Assembly (NCBI GenBank): GCA_021229015.1 | Contig: CM037795.1 | Location: 19,053,166 to 19,117,165 of the forward strand | Source of the DNA: Solen grandis | Lineage: Eukaryota > Mollusca > Bivalvia > Adapedonta > Solenidae | Reading direction: 5' to 3' | DNA length: 64,000 bases | The notes under the pieces: model-generated | The model's input: only the letters and a program-made list of their open reading frames with translations | The model's database searches: none | What the model was told of the DNA's origin: nothing | Translations under genes and position numbers: made by a program | Shown here: piece after piece, positions 27,301 to 35,640 of the stretch | How the letters are laid out: each line of letters opens with the position of its first letter | Position numbering within the stretch: the stretch's first letter is position 1

Positions 27301-30300
27301 TTAAGAAAGCTGGACAGTCAGTGGTTTTGCTTTTGGTTTTTTTTAGTATACAATATGACAGAGTTGGACATCATTATTCGTTATCAAGGCTTACTTTGCT
27401 TAGTGTCAGAGTAAAATGTGTCCCAAAACTTATATCTTGAGAAAAAAATGTGTTGTTATAATAATATCTTCACACAAGGAAATGTGTGTCTGTGACACTG
27501 ATGGCCCACTAGCATATGTTGGTCACAACCAAGTATTTGTTTGTATTTTTAAAAGTTTATATCTTGATGTACATTTGTATCAAGTTTCATGATAATAGGA
27601 AGTCATCTTCATAGAAAAAAGCTTAAACATGGAGGTAAACCTGAGATTTGGTGGGGAAACAAAGGAACGGAAGCACAGACTGAAAATCTATATTTTGTGT
27701 TTAGGGTTCACCTGGAAATTGAATTGATAACCCCTCTAGTTGATATGAATATTTTCCTTCCCCATAAAATTGATTGGTAGTTTTTAAACTCTTCGGTATT
27801 TTTAAGGCCCTCTACCGACCTTGACCGATCTCAGAGACTCGAGGCTGCCTATGATGAGATGATGAATGACGATGATGAATTTGAAGAAATGATGATAGAA
27901 AATAACACAACATTAACTATACCCACATCAACAAACAGTGGCACTAACAGAAACCATGTGCAATCTGTGAAGGACAAGGGGAGTAACTGTGTATCTGTGA
28001 ATAACAAGGGAGATAATTCAAGGTTATCAAGACAGAATAAAGAACCAGTGCCAGGGTGTTCGCATGATGAGGAAGGTAGTCCAGTTATTCCTGTACTTGG
28101 AACAAAGGCAAAGGTTTGTATGTTGTTTACCCAGGTATTTTTTTCCATCTTAATCAAGGGCAGTTCATAAGCATTTTCTCCTCATATTTCTTGAATTTCA
28201 TGCAATTAATTTCTCCAGGTTTTTATGTTGTTTTTTTCTTTTTTATGAGAGACAAGGTTTGAATTTCCCCATGTGTTTGTTGTTTCTTTTCTTTTGGATG
28301 GGAGACAAGATTTGAATACAATTGAAATTATTTTACATTCATTATATTTTCTCCCGAAATATGGTATTAAAGTGCTCTTCCCAATCATTTAAAAAAAAAA
28401 AAATTCTGTTTATTTTGTATGCATTTTTAAACTGGCAGTAATAAGCATAGATTTAAAAAAGAGACTAAGCTAATGTTGTAGGATAAAACTGTAGATACTA
28501 GGAATGAAATTTGATGGATATTTTCATATTTGTAACCCAGCTTAAATAAGTGATGTTGAGGCTATATATAATCATCTTTTAAATTCATACCAAATTCCCA
28601 AATTATAAAGTTCATTCCAGGATGGATTTTTTTGTTTCCAATTTTGAAATTTTTGTATGTATTTTGTCGAATTCAGTGAAAAATTGTGTATTCCCACAAT
28701 ACCTAGAAGAATGTCTGAATATTAGATATACAGAAAAGGAAGAATATCAAGCATACTTTACATGTGCACAGATTTAAATTGTAATACTTTTCCAGTTTTT
28801 GGATACATCTTTAAGAGAAGACAACGAGGCCGATGCTGCTGATGGTGATGAAGATGACGAAGTTCCTGGCACACCTCCAGCTAAAAGAGTAGGTCATGGC
28901 TTTCAATCTTGATAGGCTCTGGTGTATCTTTATGTTTATAGATTGGTTTAATTTTACCATTGTTTCAAGAGCTATCTGTAGTTTGGCAGAACTAACCTGA
29001 CAGGACTAATTAAGACTTCTATCTGTTAGATTATCTGAGCAATACTATTAAGATTAGACAGACTCTATCTAATCATACTAGCATTGCTCGAATAATCTCA
29101 TGGCATGTAATAGGCAAACTAGATATAAATCTGAGTAGTGTTGAAAGATCCAAAATTCCTAACTCTGATCAAAGATCAAGATGTATATTATAGTGAGTAA
29201 ACTTTGAATTAAGGAAGAGGGTGTCATAATGTGGTTTGTCATAGGAATTAGAATTATGTCAGGAAAATGTCAGGGATTTCTATACCCCCGAAACGAAGTT
29301 TGGGGGGGTATATAGGAGTCACCCGGTGGTCGGTCGGTCCAGCGGTCCGTTGCATTTTCCTTGTCCGGAGCATAACTTGAAAACCACAAGTTGGAATTCA
29401 ATACAACTTCATGCAATGATCAAGCACATGGAGAGGAAGTGCAGTTCACAAGAACCATAACTCCATCTTGACTTATTACAGAGTTATTGCCCTTTGTTAC
29501 TTTTCCTTGTCCGGAGCATAACTTGAAAAACAAGTTGGATTCAAACATTCATCAATGTCAACCACATGAGGAAGTGCAGTGCACAAGAACCATAACTCTA
29601 TCTAGAGTAATTACAGAGTTATTGCCCTTTGTATATTTTCCTTGTCCGGAGTATAACTTGTAACCTTGTCCGGAGTATTAAACTGATTGGATTTCAAAAT
29701 CAAGCACAATGGAGGAAGTGCAGTGCACAAGAACCATAACTCTATCTATAGGAATTACAGAGTTATTGCCCTTTGTTACTTTTCCTTGTCCAGAGTATAA
29801 CTTGTAAACTACTGGTTGGATTTCAAAACAATTTCATACAATGGCAGAGTTCATTCTAGGATTGCCATGCAAAGGGCCAGTGGCCCCTGCCAATTTTGAA
29901 AGAGGGCCACCTGTAATTTGCATTGAGCCATACTTAGGTTTTTTGCAAACAAAGAAGAGAAAAAAATTGTTTACTAACTACATGTGTATATGTAGTGTAT
30001 TATTTTCTATGAGTCTATTCTGCTTTCAGTCATTATCACATGAAGGATGCAGGTTCACAAGAATGATGACAGGATATAGTCAATAGCATTTAACATTACA
30101 GTTCAATATGAAGACCTTAAAGTAAATACTCAAAAGTCCAAATTCAACTGGCTTATTAAAAATGGTAACTCAAAATCATCAACTGTCTTTGAGTCATATC
30201 TTAACAAAATTACCAACTTGTTGCAGTTTTTCAATTAAATTTAAAAATTAAGTGACTTATTTTCTCCCAGAATGACATGCTGGATTGAACAGTCTTCTAG

Positions 30301-33300
30301 ATTTTGCATCCCTCCAATTGGTAATGGCTGATTGAAAGTCAAAGTCTTTGATTTCTGGTCCCTCAGTGAGATTGATGAGAAGGTATTGCAGCCTGAGTGC
30401 TCGTGCGAAAATTATTAGTGCCGTGCGTCATAATGTTGGTTTTATTATGTTTGATACACAAAGATCATGACATCGTTCTTTTTGTCGTATTCTAGCCAGT
30501 GATACTGCGATTTTGATAACCATTCACTTTGAAAAAATTTTTCATTTAGGTTTTTGATTTATCATTACTTGGTTCAGTCGAGACTTCAGCAGAATTGGAA
30601 GTGGATGGGGTACTTTCAATTGTACTTTCATTGCAATTACCACCGGACTTTTCTTTTTCTTTTAAATTATCCATACCAGGACCGCTTTCTCTGCTCGATT
30701 CCAGAATATCATGGCCCGGCTCAGCAATCTTCGATTTTTTACCGAAGAAATCGCCGATATTCGTCTGCTTTCATTTCGACATGTTTTCACTGGGTGCATT
30801 CTTTTTGTTATACGCGTAGCAGTTCTTTCTGTTCGCAATTTATAAAATGGAATAAATAACTTATCCTTTATTTGTTTGTGAGTTAGGTACAGAAAATTAT
30901 ATCAATGAAAATGCCAATTTATATTATATTATTAGTCAGTGCACACTAATCTTCTTGCAGGTTTATCAGAATTGGCAGAACAAAATTACAAAGCCGTAGT
31001 GGCGTAAGCAAACGAGTTCGCACTACGTTTGTATAACTCGGCAATGTCCGGTATAAACCTGAACTCTGGTGACCGTGAAATTGTGGAATCAAGCATTTAT
31101 CGAGTTTTCCGATGTTAAAGTCGATATAATTTGTTGAGAATTAATTGTCACGTCTTAGTTTATATACATTTTTATCTGTTATTTCTTGTAAATTAAAATT
31201 AAGGATTGGCGTACATAGTGTTAAGAATAGCGCCGTCGGTAAAACCTGTGCGCCAGATGGTCGCGTGCACTTTTCTGAAAGGGGCCATTTTAATATTTAG
31301 TGGGCCACTGGCGCAAAAGCGCAGCCTAGAATGAACTCTGCAATGGTCAACCACAATATGAGGAAGTGCAGTGCACAAGAACCATAACTCTATCTATAGG
31401 AATTACAGAGTTATTGCCCTTAGTTACTTTTCCTTGTCCAGAGTATAACTTGTAAACTACTGGTTGGATTTCAAAACAATTTCATACAATGGTCAACCAC
31501 AATATGAGGAAGTGCAGTGCACAAGAACCATAACTCTATCTAGAGTAATTACAGAGTTATTTCCCTTTGTTACTTTTCCTTGTCCATAGCATAACTTGTA
31601 AACTACTGGTTGGAATTCAAAACAATTTCATACAATGGTCAAGCACATAAGAGGAAGTGCATGCACAAGAACCATAACTCTATCTGTAGTATGTATAGAG
31701 TTATTGCCCTTGCACTTACATACAATAGTCAAGCGCAATTTAAAAAATGTCATCCCCCCCGTATTCAGCCAAATTCAGGAAGTGGATGAGCGACAAACCA
31801 GAAATCAAATCCCATGGTATAGGACCATGGTTAATGCTGTATACCAAATATCAAGAGACTAAGTAGTTGCTGAGAAAACTGTTACGAAAATGTCCTACCA
31901 TTGACCATTATGTCAAAAATTAAACTAAGTCAGTTAACAGGAACTGGATGAGCAAGAGACCTGAAATCGAATTCCACAGTATGAGATCACGTGTTAATGC
32001 TGTATACCAAATATCAAGAGACTGTGATAAGTAGTTGCTGAGAAAACTGTTACGAAAATGTCCTACCATTGACCATTATGTCGAAAATTAAACTGTCAGT
32101 AAACAGGAAGTGGATGAGCGACAGACCAGAAATCAAATCCCACGGTATCATCATGGACCACGTGTTAATGCTGTATACCAAATATCAAGAGACTGTGATA
32201 AGTAGTTGCTGAGATTAAACCAAATATCAAGAGACTGTGATAAGTAGTTGCTGAGAAAACTGTTACGAAAATGTCCTACCATTGACCATTATGTCGAAAA
32301 TTTAACTAAGTCGGTAAACAGGAAGTAATTCCACTGATATGGGACCACATTTTTAGGCTGTGTACCAAATATCAAGAGACTGTGATAAGTAGTTGCTGAG
32401 AAAACTGTTACGAAAATTTCCTACCATTGATCATTATGTTGAAAATATAACTAAGTCGGTAAACAGGAAGTGGATGAGTGACAGACCTGAAATCGAATCC
32501 CACGATATGGGACCACGTGTTAATGCTGTATACCAAATATAAAGAGGCTGTGACATTCACCATTCTATAACCTGGGTTTGCACCCGTGTAACCCGGCCAA
32601 AAATCTGGAAAAAAAACTAATGTAAAAATGTCTTTTTCATACTCTTCTTCTTAATCCTAATAACTTCTTCATTTCTAAAGCAGTATTGCGGGGGTATTAA
32701 TCACATTTAGTGATAGTTCTAGTTTTCTCTGGTTTGTGGCAACACTGAACATCAATCCTTTATTAAAACAATTTAATACTTAATGTGCAAGAATCAGCTG
32801 ATAATCTATGCATTTATCAGGCTTATGAACAACTCCAAACAGAAACAGACAAAACATTTTATTTTTTCTACATTTAATGAGCATTTAAGGTACTTCCATT
32901 CTGAATCTGGCTGTGTTTGTTTACCATGTTACTATGTGAGGCAGCTTTAAAGTGTACTTTCTTTTACCTTGAAACTTATTTTGCAGCATCTGGGTGATAA
33001 GAAATCAATGAAAAACTGTATCGCAATTATTGAAACTTTTTAATCCCCCGCCGCAAAGTGGGAGGGGGGTTATAGGAATGTCTGTCTGTCCGTCCGTCCG
33101 TAACGTTTTCGTGTCCGCTCCATATCTCCTATACCACTTGAAGGATTTTCATGAAATTTGCCTCAAATGTAAACCTAGTTGAGACAATGTGCAGAACACA
33201 GGTGGCAACCATGAAGGCTCATTGTCAAGGTCACACTTGATATACACATATAGGTAAAAATCAAATCCTTAGTTAATGACCATCTGTGAACAAACTGCTT

Positions 33301-33536
33301 TTAAGAGTGACTTTAAATTTCTAAAAAAAATCTGAGAAAATTCATGCATGTATTTATAAGAATCCTAATTTATAAAACATAACATCAAACATGGTGACTG
33401 TCTCATTTGTTATCTGTTTCTGTTTCAGTTTCGATCACTTTTCTTTGGTTCGTCCCAAGCAAGCACCCAGGCAACTCAGAGTTCTAAACCTCCAACCACA
33501 TCAATCCTTGCTGAAGACACAGATGACGAGAGTTGA
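8866..33536 (+). CDS. RAD9A: RAD9 checkpoint clamp subunit (complete, 13 exons)
   Basis: Thirteen coding exons (8866-8899, 13722-13792, 14707-14853, 16717-16831, 19120-19219, 20062-20168, 22514-22620, 24971-25035, 26220-26342, 26888-26983, 27807-28113, 28796-28888, 33429-33536), all GT-AG with compatible phases, give 490 residues. RAD9 pairs with RAD1 and HUS1 in the ring-shaped 9-1-1 clamp loaded at damaged DNA to activate ATR signalling. Residues 1 to about 272 form the two PCNA-like domains ([54 protein letters not shown]). The rest is a disordered acidic tail, about 100 residues longer than human RAD9A, ending in [17 protein letters not shown] (NLS-like, conserved) and [13 protein letters not shown]9A versus RAD9B cannot be resolved by eye; an invertebrate would normally have one pre-duplication RAD9. 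Confidence 0.96.
9599..10275 (-). pseudogene. LINE ORF2 C-terminal fragment nested in the MULE
   Basis: Two minus-strand frames read as one decayed protein: [12 protein letters not shown] near 10205, then [18 protein letters not shown] and [19 protein letters not shown], a CxxC...HxxxxC knuckle of the type found C-terminal to the RT in several animal LINEs. The frame shifts near 9930-9950. No RT motif is visible. Confidence 0.6.
10566..10661 (-). pseudogene. MULE transposase N-terminal zinc-finger fragment
   Basis: 32 codons from an [19 protein letters not shown] then [16 protein letters not shown]. The paired CxxC motifs and the WQHRTC signature recall zinc fingers found at the N-terminus of MULE transposases. 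The reading continues only a few codons and no DDE core is found. Confidence 0.6.
11787..11919. mobile_element. Small hairpin MITE
   Basis: Perfect 17-bp inverted repeats, TAATCTCTACTGAGATC and its complement, enclose 99 bp. Inside is a second hairpin around GTCTCCCAAACAAAG. A related head sequence recurs at 63706 near the window end. Confidence 0.65.
11990..12185 (-). pseudogene. Possible LINE 3' coding fragment
   Basis: A minus-strand frame reads [19 protein letters not shown] and [14 protein letters not shown], reminiscent of the extreme C-terminus of LINE proteins (FxxR..xWN.LP...LDSFK). One stop interrupts it. Weak call. Confidence 0.35.
12532..12773 (+). mobile_element. piggyBac-like MITE, copy B
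   Basis: 242 bp with TTAA at both ends and TIRs CCCTTTTCCTCATA / TATATGAGGGAAAGGG. The same palindromic core as copy A, in the opposite orientation. It splits two related tRNA-SINE-like segments (about 12470-12530 and 12938 onward). Confidence 0.85.
12938..13531 (+). repeat. tRNA-headed SINE followed by a shared-tail repeat
   Basis: The head resembles tRNA: A-box-like AGCTCAGTAGTGAAATGG near 12988 and B-box-like GGGTTCAATCG at 13039-13049. Downstream, 13340-13531 is a copy of a repeat found inverted at 37075-37262. It ends TGACTGAAATACTGTCGATG then GTTAAATCC and an AAACAAAC tail. Whether this is one element or two adjacent ones is unclear. Confidence 0.6.
13722..13792 (+). CDS. RAD9A: RAD9 exon 2
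   Basis: Residues 12-35, [20 protein letters not shown] onward, between tttgcag and gtaagt. It includes the segment corresponding to the BH3-like region described in human RAD9. Confidence 0.95.
13793..14706 (+). other. RAD9 intron 2
   Basis: No repeat boundary or RNA gene seen; AT-rich. Confidence 0.5.
14707..14853 (+). CDS. RAD9A: RAD9 exon 3
   Basis: Residues 36-84 in phase 0: [19 protein letters not shown], then FFQHYDDG and RCKIAMK. It is the most conserved block of the first PCNA-like domain. Confidence 0.96.
14936..15065 (+). repeat. Truncated shared-tail repeat
   Basis: Contains ATAAGGGTAGTTCCAG and GTGACTGGGTGTGG in the same order as 13348-13420, then GTTAAACCCAAACAAACAAAC-like tail. 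An internal AAT microsatellite replaces the middle. Confidence 0.55.
15461..16324. mobile_element. Non-autonomous Tc1/mariner-like element with TTTCGTTCCATC iterons
   Basis: 864 bp flanked by TA (15459-15460 and 16325-16326). Ends are inverted copies of CAGTCYATTCACGATGG. Subterminal iterons TTTCGTTCCATC occur at least twice near the left end and four times near the right. No transposase is visible. Lies in RAD9 intron 3. Confidence 0.75.
16717..16831 (+). CDS. RAD9A: RAD9 exon 4
   Basis: Residues 85-123: [20 protein letters not shown] then [11 protein letters not shown]. Acceptor atttcag, donor gtaacc, ends in phase 1. Corresponds to the human FRSLAMLEKTVEKC and QLHCKFG region. Confidence 0.95.
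17001..17215 (+). repeat. Fragment of a hairpin-headed tandem-unit repeat
   Basis: Begins CCCCAGTTCGATAGACCGAGG-like, followed by GGTCAGTCTG and units with GACCTTGACC. It shares the head-plus-units design of the larger elements here but is truncated. Confidence 0.4.
17351..17591 (-). mobile_element. piggyBac-like MITE, copy C
   Basis: 241 bp with intact TTAA at both ends, same orientation as copy A, in RAD9 intron 4. Confidence 0.85.
17679..17826 (+). repeat. Decayed tRNA-SINE
   Basis: tRNA-like AGTCCAGTGGTATCGGCTAG with a degenerate B box (GGTTGTATATTC), then a body ending GGTATAAGTTGTAATAACTTC. The body and tail match the copies at 22136 and 63498. Confidence 0.5.
17992..18883. mobile_element. 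TA-flanked Tc1/mariner/pogo-like element with GGATTTCAGAAGTT iterons
   Basis: 892 bp bounded by TA (17990-17991, 18884-18885). Ends are inverted CAGTGTAACCTC. Both ends carry repeated variants of GGATTTYAGAAGTTTCCG; further variants lie at 18680-18780. A CTTT microsatellite (18358-18391) sits in the middle. No transposase ORF. Lies in RAD9 intron 4. Confidence 0.75.
19120..19219 (+). CDS. RAD9A: RAD9 exon 5
   Basis: Residues 123-156: [20 protein letters not shown] then [12 protein letters not shown]. Acceptor tgtgtag, donor gtaagt. Corresponds to the human RKTHNLSFQDCESLQAVF block. Confidence 0.95.
19220..20061 (+). other. RAD9 intron 5
   Basis: Carries one copy of the dispersed GGGGTATTAATCACCTTTAC motif (about 19415-19455). 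Nothing else seen. Confidence 0.5.
20062..20168 (+). CDS. RAD9A: RAD9 exon 6
   Basis: Residues 156-192: [35 protein letters not shown]. Acceptor ttacag, donor gtatgt, phase 1 end. Confidence 0.94.
20324..21256. mobile_element. Non-autonomous hAT element with exact 8-bp TSD
   Basis: 933 bp in RAD9 intron 6, flanked by identical 8-bp CTAAATAA (20316-20323 and 21257-21264), the hAT hallmark. Ends are imperfect inverted repeats TAGGGGTGTGCAATAT / TAGACCTGGGTATTGC. Subterminal sequence is rich in self-complementary ATATCGCAATAT-type motifs. No transposase core. Confidence 0.85.
20781..20918 (+). other. Short ORF inside the hAT element (45 aa, unrecognised)
   Basis: ATG to TAG encoding [20 protein letters not shown] then [14 protein letters not shown] do not recognise it. 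It may be the remnant of a transposase first exon or chance; there is no supporting splice context. Confidence 0.25.
21648..21760 (+). repeat. Dispersed repeat with GCAAACAGAG/CTCTGTTTGC arms, copy 2
   Basis: Second copy of the repeat at 3586-3692: AGAATCTGAGATACAATATT, GCAAACAGAG, CTGATCAGA and CTGCTCTGTTTGC in the same order. Confidence 0.5.
22136..22420 (+). repeat. tRNA-headed SINE
   Basis: Head with A-box-like GGTCCAGCAGTAGTGTACA and B-box-like GGGATTTGAACTCC, then a second, partial tRNA-like head (GGTTTGAATCTTGC) and a body ending GTAAGTTGTAAGAACTAG. Lies in RAD9 intron 6, plus orientation. Confidence 0.6.
22514..22620 (+). CDS. RAD9A: RAD9 exon 7
   Basis: Residues 192-227: [16 protein letters not shown], then [13 protein letters not shown]. 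Acceptor cccccag, donor gtaggt. Matches the human VAITFCLKEFR segment. Confidence 0.95.
22621..24970 (+). other. RAD9 intron 7
   Basis: Includes a T19 tract near 22708-22726, two copies of the dispersed GGTATTMATCACCTTCAG motif (about 23500 and 23610) and the hairpin-headed element at 23701-24821. Confidence 0.5.
23701..24821 (+). repeat. Hairpin-headed tandem-unit element, AGCTCGACTATT family
   Basis: Starts TTTTAGCTCGACTATTTG and ends GAATAGTCGAGCGTGCTG, so the ends are inverted. The core is about six degenerate units of 150-200 bp, each with GGTTAAAGTTTTGCATGCA and ATTATGGCCCC. No coding capacity. A truncated copy lies at 55597-55945. Confidence 0.7.
24971..25035 (+). CDS. RAD9A: RAD9 exon 8
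   Basis: Residues 228-249: [20 protein letters not shown]. Acceptor attacag, donor gtaggt, phase 2 end. Confidence 0.94.
25190..25570 (-). repeat. tRNA-derived SINE(s), minus orientation
   Basis: On the minus strand two tRNA-like heads are visible: GGGAGCAGTAGTCCAGTGG with GGATTCGAATCCC (near 25505-25575), and GGTCGAAGGTTCCATTCC (near 25370-25385). Lies in RAD9 intron 8. Confidence 0.5.
26220..26342 (+). CDS. RAD9A: RAD9 exon 9
   Basis: Residues 249-290. [20 protein letters not shown] closes the second PCNA-like domain (human ...GHFVLATL). The following [16 protein letters not shown] begins the disordered tail. Confidence 0.95.
26343..26887 (+). other. RAD9 intron 9
   Basis: A short TA microsatellite near 26753-26769; otherwise nothing supported. 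Confidence 0.5.
26888..26983 (+). CDS. RAD9A: RAD9 exon 10
   Basis: Residues 290-322 of the low-complexity tail ([26 protein letters not shown]). No close human equivalent; accepted because both splice sites and phases fit. Confidence 0.85.
27050..27290 (+). mobile_element. piggyBac-like MITE, copy D
   Basis: 241 bp, left TTAA intact and right TSD mutated to CTAA. Same family and orientation as copy B. Lies in RAD9 intron 10. Confidence 0.8.
27807..28113 (+). CDS. RAD9A: RAD9 exon 11
   Basis: Residues 322-424. Contains acidic [19 protein letters not shown], the counterpart of human NDDIDSYMIAMETT, followed by a long Ser/Asn-rich linker. This exon accounts for most of the extra length of the tail. 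Confidence 0.92.
28114..28795 (+). other. RAD9 intron 11
   Basis: AT-rich, no supported feature. Confidence 0.5.
28796..28888 (+). CDS. RAD9A: RAD9 exon 12
   Basis: Residues 425-455: an acidic run ([14 protein letters not shown]) then VPGTPPAKR, matching human VPGTPPPKK. Phase 0 at both ends. Confidence 0.95.
29845..31340 (-). mobile_element. hAT-like element with CAATGG TSD, inserted in the tandem-unit repeat
   Basis: 1,496 bp. Ends are inverted CAGAGTTCATTCTAGG. CAATGG occurs immediately outside both ends (29839-29844, 31341-31346). The uninterrupted host-repeat sequence TACAATGGTCAACCAC appears again at 31488, confirming the insertion point. An internal-deletion derivative: only an N-terminal transposase remnant remains. 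Confidence 0.8.
30546..30782 (-). pseudogene. hAT transposase N-terminal remnant
   Basis: A minus-strand frame from ATG 30780-30782 has a stop at codon 4, then reads [18 protein letters not shown] and a Ser/Glu-rich stretch ([14 protein letters not shown]) to TAA. The IGDFFGKK pattern recalls N-termini of ZMYM/KIAA1586-like hAT transposases. Dead because of the stop and the missing catalytic core. Confidence 0.45.
33040..33260 (+). repeat. Truncated hairpin-headed repeat, CCCCCGCC family
   Basis: Head TAATCCCCCGCC...GGGAGGGGGGTTA forms a hairpin, followed by GTCTGTCTGTCCGTCCGTCC and part of one unit (CATATCTCCTATACCACTTG). It ends within RAD9 intron 12. Confidence 0.55.
33429..33536 (+). CDS. 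RAD9A: RAD9 exon 13 (terminal)
   Basis: Residues 456-490 plus TGA (33534-33536). Begins FRSLFFGSS (identical core to human) and ends [11 protein letters not shown]. Thr486 occupies the position of human Ser387, the CK2 site read by TOPBP1, in an acidic context that still fits CK2. Confidence 0.95.
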   Translation, partial: FRSLFFGSSQASTQATQSSKPPTTSILAEDTDDES

Positions 33537-33721
33537 CATTACACACACGAGCTTGTGTTTACACACAGGGTTTATTCATGACTTGAGTATCATGTTCATG
33601 TACATATATATGCATTAACAGTTCAGGAAAACAGAAGAAAAAAACCATAAAAGATGACATATCCTTATGTTGTAGAGGAAAATATATCTCATCTTTTTAA
33701 GAAATACATGTAATATGTAGT

Positions 33722-33727
33722 AATAAA
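33722..33727 (+). terminator. RAD9 polyadenylation signal
   Basis: Canonical AATAAA 186 bp past the RAD9 stop. A second AATAAA cluster lies near 33931-33941. Confidence 0.6.
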
Positions 33728-34861
33728 GTAAAATTGAATAAGTCCCAAGGAGTGTTTTTCCAAGCATCATGCATAATTAGAGGTTTATTCTGCTTGGAGA
33801 AATTATTGACACAAGAAGGAAAACACTCTAGGTTTTCCGAACGTTGGGATCATGCGAGCATTTTATTTTTCCCCTCCAGTCCATGGATTGTCGCACTTTG
33901 AAGTATTAATATTATTTATCAGTAAAAAAAAAAATAAATAAAATGTAGTATATATGGATGTATGATGTGTGAAGTTCTGATGTAGGTTGAACTTTTTGGA
34001 CTTAATGAGATACATGCTTCAAATTGTATATTTATAAGAAACAAATGAGAAGGGGAAGCAGAGACTTTATATTCACATACATATTTTTGTGTATATAGAG
34101 CCCCTAATAGAAACACGTGATTTTAAGATTGTTGAATTTTTATGATTTTGTTATTTATTCTGATATCTACAGTGTGTTGATGATACAGGGAGGCAATAGT
34201 AAAAATCTTTGTTGTAAATCCTTTTTTGAAAGATAATTTACAGTTGTGTGTATGGAGGCAAAATATGATATGACCAGACATTGATGTATATACAAGTATT
34301 TCATTGGCTGTTAGAAACAATAATTAATTAATACAACTGTCTTGGGATTACTTTCAGATTTAAAATAGTTCACAAGTGCTATAAAGTATGGAATGCAAGT
34401 AGTTTATGGATGATATATTTATAGTTTATTTCTGCTGTTTATGATGAACCTGGTAAATTATCTTGTCAGAAAATAATTAAAAAATCTGATCAGACAATAT
34501 TTGTTATTTTATTTCCAATCCAACGTCCCAGGTGTTGGCAGTGAATATTTCAGCGCCAATATCTCCTTGAATTAGAAATCCATCAATGAACTAAAGTGTC
34601 AAATTCAGTACACGACAGATTGTGCTTTTCGAAAATGCTTTAAGATGGTGCCGAATAAACGTGACAATGTCTCAGTGTTCATGCTATAATTTGGGCTGTG
34701 GTCTCTAGGTGTGAAAGGTGAAATGGAGTCTAATGGAATTTTTATTATGAGACTATGGCAATGTATAGCAGAATATCCAGTGTTATTGAACAGTTTCGTC
34801 AGTATATTTCAGTTCAAGTTTGAGAGAAAATTATTCATGTATATTTTGTTATTCAGATGTT
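33728..34861. other. Downstream of RAD9, no gene seen
   Basis: AT-rich flank. Apparent ORFs are short, low-complexity and unsupported. Confidence 0.5.
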
Positions 34862-35100
34862 AACATCCTCGCGTAGGGTTTTTGCCGGTCGTGAAAGTCT
34901 TGTACGATAAACGAGTGATTAAAAATCGCACGAGCCTCGGAAGAGTTGCCTTTAGGTATCGTACGACCTCCTTGAGACGTTTGTGCGATTTCTCGAACGA
35001 GCATCGTATCTCACGTGACTTACAAAAAATTGAGAACTCGTACAAATTTTGCAAATGTCTACGAGCACCTATAATCATTATATCTACGGACATTGCTTGA
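34862..35100. repeat. GC-richer segment with repeated TCGTACGA/ACGAG motifs
   Basis: Compositionally unlike its surroundings and open on both strands, with many self-complementary motifs (TTGTACGATAAACGAG, GGTATCGTACGACC, CGAACGAGCATCG). Probably a fragment of a structured mobile element. No family recognised. Confidence 0.35.
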
Positions 35101-35214
35101 CTTATGTGATTGAAACAGTAGTAAGGGAGACAGGCCGAAAGCTGTCTAATATTTCTGATATATTGGATCCCGCACATAAAACATGTTCCCTTTATCATAG
35201 ACCTATTAAACAAA

Positions 35215-35462
35215 GAGAGGCCTCAGTGACCGAGAGAGTAAAGTCGCTGATTTTGACACTCAGCCCCTCATCGGTTGGGTTCGAATCCCGGCAGGGTCAT
35301 TCGGATTTTCATGTGAGGAGGCCTTAGGTCGGTGGTTCTACCTGAATGTCTCCGTGCATTCGGGGTCTTCCTCCACCTGTAATTAGCTGGACGTCGCTAT
35401 ATGACTGAAATACTGTCGAGGCAACGGTAAACATATAGTCAAGTCAATTCAATAAACAAAGA
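35215..35462 (+). repeat. tRNA-headed SINE with shared tail
   Basis: B-box-like GGGTTCGAATCCCGGC (35277-35292), then a body and the tail ATGACTGAAATACTGTCGAG, the same tail as at 13481-13510. The A box (CGAGAGAGTAAAGTCGCTG) is plausible. Confidence 0.65.
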
Positions 35463-35529
35463 TTGGACCTAGCCTATATCTCACAAAAGCACGTAAAAAA
35501 TGGGCAAAAGTCACGTTTTCAAATATCCT

Positions 35530-35640
35530 TTTTGTGCCACCTGCTCACGGTGAGCAAGGTGACACATAGGGACAACTTTTCCGTCGTCTGTCTGTCTGTC
35601 CGTCACACATTTTCCGTCACGCTTCAGCAAGTGACACATG
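35530..35640 (+). repeat. Truncated hairpin-headed repeat, GTGCCACCTGCTCA family
   Basis: GTGCCACCTGCTCACGGTGA then GCAAGGTGACAC forms a hairpin head, followed by GTCTGTCTGTCTGTCCGTC. Only the head and leader survive. Confidence 0.5.

Larger units (their letters stand above)
29279..32570 (+). repeat. Hairpin-headed tandem-unit element, TATACCCCCGAAAC family, split by a hAT insertion
   Basis: The head TATACCCCCGAAAC...GTTTGGGGGG...TATA forms a hairpin and is followed by GGTCGGTCGGTCC. Degenerate units of about 120-150 bp (TTTTCCTTGTCCGGAG, GGAAGTGCAGTGCACAAG) run to 31740, interrupted at 29845-31340. A second array of about 150-210-bp units (GAAAACTGTTACGAAAATG) fills 31750-32560. Lies in RAD9 intron 12. 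Confidence 0.65.

Noticed and set aside
34860..35213. Long open frames on both strands as a possible gene
   Set aside because: Openness on both strands reflects palindromic composition; no recognisable motif and no exon structure.
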